From: Bacteriovoracaceae bacterium
Lineage (GTDB): Bacteria > Bdellovibrionota > Bacteriovoracia > Bacteriovoracales > Bacteriovoracaceae
Direction of reading: 5' to 3'
Assembly (NCBI GenBank): GCA_016786485.1
Contig: JAEUWD010000002.1
Coordinates: 1-64,000, forward strand
DNA: 64,000 nucleotides
Shown: positions 59,468 to 64,000 of the stretch, one piece after another
How positions within the stretch are numbered: the stretch's first letter is position 1
Layout: each line of letters begins with the position of its first letter
Made by a program: the position numbers and the translations under genes
The notes under the pieces: generated by a model
Told to the model about the DNA's origin: nothing
The model's input: the letters and a program-made list of their open reading frames with translations, nothing else
Database searches by the model: none

Positions 59468-60652
59468 GTGGAAGTTGGTCACAAGGCTAAGGAGCCTTGT
59501 GTGGAGACGATTAGAAGTAAAAATAAAATCAGCTACCGAGAAACAGTTTACATCGACGGTGTAAGAAATCGCAGTCCTACGTTTGATAAGAAGTCCGATG
59601 CCAAAGCTTGGAAGAATGAAATACTTTCTCAACGAGAAAAAGCAAAAGCGTTAGGTAGTAAGTTTAAAGTTGTAGAAAAGGTGAAATTCATCACTTTTGC
59701 TGAAAATTGGGTTGAAAACAAAATCAAGCCCCAACGTTCAAAATCAACTTATAATCGCTACTCAAATGTTATTAAAAATCATTTTTCTGAGCGGTTTAAG
59801 GATCTTTATTTAAATGATTTAAACACAGATCATGCAGATCAATTAGTTCAATCCTTGCTTGAAGATGGCCATGTCAATAAAGGCGTAAACGACATTCTTC
59901 AGATTTTTAAAAGCATTTTCAAAGAAGCTAAAAAGAAAAAGAAAATCAGTGAAAATCCATTTGAAGACTATGCTCAGCTTAAGCTTATTGAAATGCCTCC
60001 TGCTTACTGGAACTCAAATGAGATCAATCAATTCTTAACTTCAGAAAAAGAACATCATCTTTATCCAGTCTATGTGGTCGCACTAAACACTGGAATGAGG
60101 CGTGGTGAACTTGCTGGACTGGCCTGGGACATGATTGACTTCAGCAGAAATATGATCCAAGTAAGCCGCATCAGAGATCGTTACGGGCTACGCAGAACAA
60201 CTAAAACAGGTGTTGCTAGACACATACCTATGAACCCTGTCGTTCGTGCAATTCTTTTGGAAATGTCGCGTAGAAAGACAAGCTCAACGATCTATTTTGA
60301 CGATAAAGGAAAACCTGTTCATCTTGTATTCCCCAACGCTGAAAGCGATGGAGTAATGTGCGTTCATCATCTTTATAGAGACTTTCAAAGAGCACAGGAA
60401 AGAGCGGAAATCGAACAGATAATTCGCTTCCACGACCTGCGTCATACCTTTGCAAGTCATTTTATGATGAATGGCGGCAACATCTATGATCTACAAAAAG
60501 TAATGGGACATACTAAAACAGAGATGACTCAAATCTACGCTCACTTGTCTCCTCAACATCTGGCCGGTGTGACAAGCGTTGTGAGCTTTGGTGATCCATT
60601 GTTAGGAAAAGTAGCCCAAATCCAGCCCAACGGGCTTTTAGAAGTGATCTGA
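59468..60652 (+). CDS. int: Tyrosine-recombinase integrase
   Basis: This 394-residue protein has an N-terminal arm-binding part (about 15-55), a core-binding SAM-like domain (about 72-165) and a catalytic domain. The catalytic residues are visible: Arg211 in NTGMRRGEL, His322 and Arg325 in FHDLRHTFASH, His348 in VMGHTKTEM and the nucleophile Tyr357 in TQIYAHLS. It integrates and excises the element. Its gene lies 120 bp from the tRNA-like core at 60773. The ATG/GTG context is weak (AGGGTGGAAG), so the exact start is uncertain by a few codons. Confidence 0.92.
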   Translation: MEVGHKAKEPCVETIRSKNKISYRETVYIDGVRNRSPTFDKKSDAKAWKNEILSQREKAKALGSKFKVVEKVKFITFAENWVENKIKPQRSKSTYNRYSNVIKNHFSERFKDLYLNDLNTDHADQLVQSLLEDGHVNKGVNDILQIFKSIFKEAKKKKKISENPFEDYAQLKLIEMPPAYWNSNEINQFLTSEKEHHLYPVYVVALNTGMRRGELAGLAWDMIDFSRNMIQVSRIRDRYGLRRTTKTGVARHIPMNPVVRAILLEMSRRKTSSTIYFDDKGKPVHLVFPNAESDGVMCVHHLYRDFQRAQERAEIEQIIRFHDLRHTFASHFMMNGGNIYDLQKVMGHTKTEMTQIYAHLSPQHLAGVTSVVSFGDPLLGKVAQIQPNGLLEVI

Positions 60653-60720
60653 AGTTGCATTGATTGGAAAAAATCTCGGAAGAAAAAATCTCTTTAACTC
60701 ACTAAAATTAAAGGCAAAAA

Positions 60721-60750
60721 AAAAGCCATCGGCGCGAGACGATGGCTTTT
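60721..60750. terminator. Terminator behind the integrase gene
   Basis: AAAAGCCATCG (60721-60731) and CGATGGCTTTT (60740-60750) form a perfect 11-bp stem with an A-run before and a T-run at the end of the stem, so it should work in both directions. Confidence 0.9.
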
Positions 60751-60771
60751 AAAACTCTCACACTTTTATAA

Positions 60772-61545
60772 GTGGTGCCCAGTGAGGGAATAAAATCACA
60801 ACATCAATTATATCCAAAAGAAGAAAAACCTTTTGTCGTCAATGTCCTTAATGTTTTAAAACCAGCAGCGGGCGAAAAAACACTACTTAATCTGGACGAA
60901 GTCGAAACCATCTTACATGAACTTGGGCATGGACTTCATACTCTTTTTTCTAAAGTAAAATACGCGAGTCATACAGGCACTCACACGCCACGTGACTTCG
61001 TCGAGGTTCCTTCGACCTTTATGGAAAACTTCTTATATGAGCGTGAATTCCTAGATATGGTAGGAAAACATTTTGTAAGTGGTGAAAAAATTCCAAATGA
61101 CTTAATCGAAAAAATTGTTAAAGCACGGAACAATTTAGCTGGCACTGGTTTATTTCGCCAAGTTAATTATTCTCTACTCGATATGTACTGGCATGGAACA
61201 AATGGGGTCAACATCCAAGATATTAAAAAACTTGAAGATGAGGTTTTTTATCGCAATGCCTACGATATTGAGAATAATAACTCTCTTGTTTCAACTAATT
61301 TTAGCCATATTTTTGAGGGCGGCTATGCCGCTGGTTACTATAGCTACAAATGGTCCGATGCCATCCAAGCCAATATCTTAAATAAATTCAAAGAGGCGGG
61401 AATGTTTAATCAAGAAAACGCGAAACGGTATCGCGAACTGCTACTCTCTAAAGGCGGGAGTATTGATCACTTAGAAAATCTCATGCTCTATCTTGAGAAA
61501 GAATTAGATCCGGATGCACTTTTAAAACTCTACAATTTAAAATAA
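60772..61545 (+). pseudogene. M3-family peptidase, C-terminal part only
   Basis: The frame encodes 257 residues of a thimet-oligopeptidase/Dcp-like M3 metallopeptidase: VVNVLNVLKPAAGEKTLL, the zinc motif HELGHGLHTLF, TGTHTPRDFVEVPSTFMENF (downstream ligand Glu) and the C-terminal GGYAAGYYSYKWS. Members are normally about 600-700 residues, so the N-terminal half is missing. The frame runs into the tRNA-like core at its 5' end and a stop lies just before it, so the gene was probably cut by integration of the element. Confidence 0.85.
60773..60791 (-). other. Attachment core: 3' end of a tRNA gene (T-loop to CCA)
   Basis: On the minus strand ATTCCCTCACTGGGCACCA fits tRNA positions 58-76: the end of the T-loop, a T-stem 3' strand CCCTC, a 7-base acceptor strand ACTGGGC, discriminator A and CCA. 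The rest of the tRNA is absent on both sides. This is a classic tyrosine-integrase core, here joined to a peptidase gene rather than to a tRNA body. Confidence 0.7.
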
Positions 61546-63255
61546 TTATTTTTTCGATAACTCATAAAGCTTATAGTATTCACCTTTAAGTTTTATGAGT
61601 TCGTCATGTGTTCCCTCTTCAACTTTACGACCTTCTTTCATGACTACGATCTTGTCGTAGTTTTGTATGGTCGAAAGCCTATGAGCAACGGCTATTACCG
61701 TTTTATCGCCGGCCACTTGCTCCAGGGCCTTTTGCACGATTTTTTCCGATTCGTTATCAAGTGCTGAAGTGGCTTCATCAAAAAGTAGAATCGGTGAGTT
61801 TTTTAAAAAGGCACGAGCAATAGTTAAACGTTGCGCCTGACCACCTGATAACCTCATTCCCCGATCGCCAATAATTGTCTCAATGCCTTGTGGAAGATCC
61901 TGAATAAAATCAGCGGCGTAAGAAATGCGCAAGCCTTCGTTAATCTCGTCTTCGCTTAAATTCTTACCGACACAAATATTCTCGCGAACAGTATCATTAA
62001 AAAGAAAAACATCCTGAGTCACTAAAGAAAACTGCTCACGTAAACTGTGCAGCTTAATTTGAGGCAATGGCTTAGCATCAATAAGAATTTCGCCTTTCTG
62101 TATATTATAAAGGCGCAAAAGCAGTGAAATCAAAGTTGATTTTCCAGAACCAGAAAGTCCAACAAGCCCAATTTTTTGGCCCTTCTTAATTTGTAAACTA
62201 AAGTCTTTTAGAACTTCATTGTCACCATAGCTAAAACTGATATTTTTAAACTCTATTCCTTGTGAAAAATTCTCAATAACTTCATTGCCCTGATCAGTTT
62301 CGTCGGGCTTTTCTAAAATTTGCAGGATGCGTTCACCTGCGGCGACAGCTTGATTGATTTTTACGTTAGCATGAGAAAACTTTCTTACGGGATCCATAAA
62401 AAGCGCCAGGGCCGCCACAAAACTCATAAAGCCACCCGTAGTAAGTTCACCACTGACGATACGATGATGAGCAAAGATAACAACTCCGCCAAAACCTAGT
62501 GCTCCAACTAATTCAATTAAAGGATGGGAATGCTCTTCCACTTTTAAAAAGTCCTTAAACTTACGCATATAAGCTTTGGTTGCTCGATTAAATCTTAAAT
62601 TAATATAATTTTGCAAATTGAAGGCCTTGATGATTTTTTGCCCCATGATACCTTCAGCAATTTCATGATTAATATTGGCCGATTCTTCACGTATACCTAA
62701 TTCATGATGTCTTAATTTTTTTCCAGTTTTATCAAAAATTAGAATAAAAAAAGGCGATACAATCAGAATAACGATAGTGAGCTGCCAGTCTTGATAAAAG
62801 GCTACTCCTAAAAGTCCCATAGCAGTTAGTGGCTCACGTATTAAATCAATAATATTTCTAAAACCTTGTGAAAACTGATTTGTATCTGCCATCGTTATCG
62901 AGATGATTTTTCCTTGTTTAGTTTGACCAAAAAAACTTACCGGTAGCGTTTGCAATTTTTTGGTTAGAGCGGAACGCAAATCATTTGTAATCGATTCAAC
63001 GACACTCTTAACATAATAAAAATGCGTGAAACGAATTGGGTAATTCAGAATCGCTAAGCCTATTAAGATAAAACCCATCTGGTATGCCGTCTCTGCTCCC
63101 GATTCCGGGGTGAAGCCTTCATCAATAATCTTTTTTACAAAATAAGCTTCATATGACTTTATTGCGGCCATAGGAATTGACATGGCCACCCCAACGAGAG
63201 CACGCCGCCAGTATTTCATCAAGAATGGTTTTAAAAAGCGTAATAATTTTTTCAT
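61546..63255 (-). CDS. MsbA-like ABC exporter (fused membrane and ATPase domains)
   Basis: About 569 residues with six membrane helices (about 10-320) and one nucleotide-binding domain: Walker A GLVGLSGSGKSTLI, signature RLSGGQAQRL, Walker B PILLFDEATSALD and the H-loop VIAVAHRLST. This is the half-transporter plan of lipid A/lipid flippases such as MsbA; multidrug export is the alternative. Start choice is uncertain: ATG 63255 starts at MKKLLRFLKPF, while ATG 63288 adds 11 residues; neither has a clear ribosome site. It is divergent from the GmhB-like gene, so the two may form an LPS-related locus. This is chromosomal DNA outside the element. Confidence 0.85.
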   Translation of the reverse strand: MKKLLRFLKPFLMKYWRRALVGVAMSIPMAAIKSYEAYFVKKIIDEGFTPESGAETAYQMGFILIGLAILNYPIRFTHFYYVKSVVESITNDLRSALTKKLQTLPVSFFGQTKQGKIISITMADTNQFSQGFRNIIDLIREPLTAMGLLGVAFYQDWQLTIVILIVSPFFILIFDKTGKKLRHHELGIREESANINHEIAEGIMGQKIIKAFNLQNYINLRFNRATKAYMRKFKDFLKVEEHSHPLIELVGALGFGGVVIFAHHRIVSGELTTGGFMSFVAALALFMDPVRKFSHANVKINQAVAAGERILQILEKPDETDQGNEVIENFSQGIEFKNISFSYGDNEVLKDFSLQIKKGQKIGLVGLSGSGKSTLISLLLRLYNIQKGEILIDAKPLPQIKLHSLREQFSLVTQDVFLFNDTVRENICVGKNLSEDEINEGLRISYAADFIQDLPQGIETIIGDRGMRLSGGQAQRLTIARAFLKNSPILLFDEATSALDNESEKIVQKALEQVAGDKTVIAVAHRLSTIQNYDKIVVMKEGRKVEEGTHDELIKLKGEYYKLYELSKK

Positions 63256-63301
63256 CTGCTTTACATGATACTTTTTAAGCAAAATCATGTAAAACTAAAT
63301 T

Positions 63302-63811
63302 ATGAAGGCGATTTTCCTCGATCGAGACGGCACCATTATTCATGACGGCGGCTATCTCTATAAACCTACCGAAATAAAATATTTTTCTGATACCTTTGAC
63401 GTTCTTAAAAAACTACAAAACTTAGGTTACGCGCTTTTCATGGTAACGAATCAATCAGGTGTCGCAAAAAAAATGTTCTGCGAAGCCGATATCATCAAGG
63501 TTTATAATAAAATTCAATCAGATCTTAAGGCGCAAGGAATAAAGCCTTTTGTGGAAATGGCCTATTGCCCCCATGGCCCGGAAGATGATTGCGCCTGTCG
63601 CAAACCTAAATCCAAAATGATTGATGATTTGGTGGCCAAATGGAAAATCGATAAAAAAAACAGCGTTATGGTCGGTGATAAATTAATTGATGCTGAATGT
63701 GGTAAAAATGCCGGCATTCACGGCGTAGTCCTAGGTCAAGATTCAAAAGATTACCCTTCAGTAAAAAACCTGACTGAATTTTATGAATGGCTAAAAAAGC
63801 ATCTGGGTTGA
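63302..63811 (+). CDS. gmhB: GmhB-like heptose-bisphosphate phosphatase (HAD family)
   Basis: This 169-residue protein has the HAD motifs FLDRDGTII (nucleophile Asp), MVTNQSGVAK and MVGDKLIDAE, plus the GmhB-type zinc site CPHGPEDDCACRKPKS. It removes the 7-phosphate of D-glycero-D-manno-heptose 1,7-bisphosphate in the synthesis of LPS core heptose. Length and motifs are normal. The gene is divergent from the MsbA-like exporter, and its 3' end overlaps the opposite partial gene at 63791. Confidence 0.88.
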   Translation: MKAIFLDRDGTIIHDGGYLYKPTEIKYFSDTFDVLKKLQNLGYALFMVTNQSGVAKKMFCEADIIKVYNKIQSDLKAQGIKPFVEMAYCPHGPEDDCACRKPKSKMIDDLVAKWKIDKKNSVMVGDKLIDAECGKNAGIHGVVLGQDSKDYPSVKNLTEFYEWLKKHLG

Positions 63812-64000
63812 TTTAAATTTATTGAGTTCAAAATGAAATTGAAACGATAAGTAACGCAATAATATTTTCGACCAATCGTAATGACTTAATTCAAATTTTC
63901 CAATCTCGGCGTAAGGAACTCGCAAGGCGCGAATCATAAAGTGACGAATACCTTGGGCGTCCATATCACTACTAAATTCTATTTGCTCTTGGCTTAAACA
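63791..64000 (-). CDS. C-terminal end of an unassigned protein (perhaps RecO-like)
   Basis: A minus-strand frame of 69 codons is open from the window edge to a TAG at 63791. It reads FMIRALRVPYAEIGKFEL, then KILLRYLSFQFHFELN near its C-terminus. The hydrophobic/aromatic end loosely resembles RecO C-termini, but the evidence is weak. The N-terminal part lies outside the window. Confidence 0.4.
   Translation of the reverse strand, partial: CLSQEQIEFSSDMDAQGIRHFMIRALRVPYAEIGKFELSHYDWSKILLRYLSFQFHFELNKFKSTQMLF

Larger units (their letters stand above)
1..60791. mobile_element. Integrative and conjugative element (left end outside window)
   Basis: The block carries an F-type conjugation apparatus (39895-58657), a putative relaxase, an excisionase-like protein and a tyrosine integrase (59468-60652), plus ArdC and metal-resistance cargo. 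The right border is placed at a 19-bp sequence that matches the 3' end of a tRNA (60773-60791). The genes after it are housekeeping types. No left border is seen, so the element runs out of the window. What is seen is the gene content and the tRNA-like core; that everything from position 1 belongs to a single element is inference. Confidence 0.8.

Noticed and set aside
1-64000. CRISPR array or rRNA genes
   Set aside because: No regularly spaced direct repeats and no rRNA-like conserved stretches were seen; the only tRNA sequence is the 19-bp fragment.

Overview
The window is AT-rich Gram-negative DNA. Positions 1 to about 60,790 look like most of one integrative and conjugative element (ICE). 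Its left end lies outside the window and its right end sits at a tyrosine integrase. Beyond it come about 3 kb of ordinary chromosome: the 3' part of an M3 peptidase gene, an MsbA-like ABC exporter, a GmhB-like phosphatase and the edge of one more gene. A ferroportin-like transporter, codon use and overall style fit a Bdellovibrionota/Bacteriovoracales-type host, but no rRNA or complete tRNA gene is present to prove it.

Layout of the ICE. 1-601: antirestriction protein ArdC (partial), followed by a long nested inverted repeat (643-780). 973-5086: a three-gene transposon carrying two different DDE integrases; it cuts off a glycosyltransferase gene and a His-rich peptide gene. 5228-9513: an ATP-grasp-like protein, an aldehyde dehydrogenase and an acetolactate-synthase-like enzyme. 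9611-12144: DmeR/DmeF cobalt-nickel efflux plus a ferroportin-like protein. 12172-17366: an MMPL/RND transporter operon. 17421-25045: a copper regulon (CueR, two P1B ATPases, HMA chaperones, a MerT-like protein, a DUF3347-like protein) with four MerR-type promoters that have 19-bp spacers. 25299-31498: accessory genes, including an unrecognised two-gene nuclease pair, an HNH protein, small repressors and a frameshifted gene.

31493-39095 is an eight-gene overlapping operon. In order of transcription it encodes an NtrC-type sigma-54 activator, an unknown protein, an HExxH hydrolase, an SDR enzyme, the AzlC and AzlD exporter subunits, an amino-acid-type periplasmic binding protein, and a histidine kinase with two receiver domains. 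Divergent to it, 39304-58657 holds a receiver protein and an F-type (MPF-F) conjugation system: pilins, TraL/E/K/B/V/C and TraH/G/U-like proteins, a GspE-type ATPase, a coupling protein and a Replic_Relax/MOBC-like putative relaxase. 58698-60652 carries a small regulator-like protein, an excisionase-like protein and the integrase.

The most notable observation is regulatory. Two promoters, one before the conjugation operon and one before the excisionase/integrase genes, share the same design: a pair of CTTTC-N5-GAAAG palindromes 22-23 bp apart, then a -24/-12 (sigma-54) promoter with its GG 108-135 bp downstream of the palindrome centres. The NtrC-type protein encoded between them is the obvious candidate to bind both. 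Because its operon also encodes possible signal-making, export and sensing proteins, this may be a chemical self-sensing circuit that controls excision and transfer of the element together. That is an inference from sequence only.
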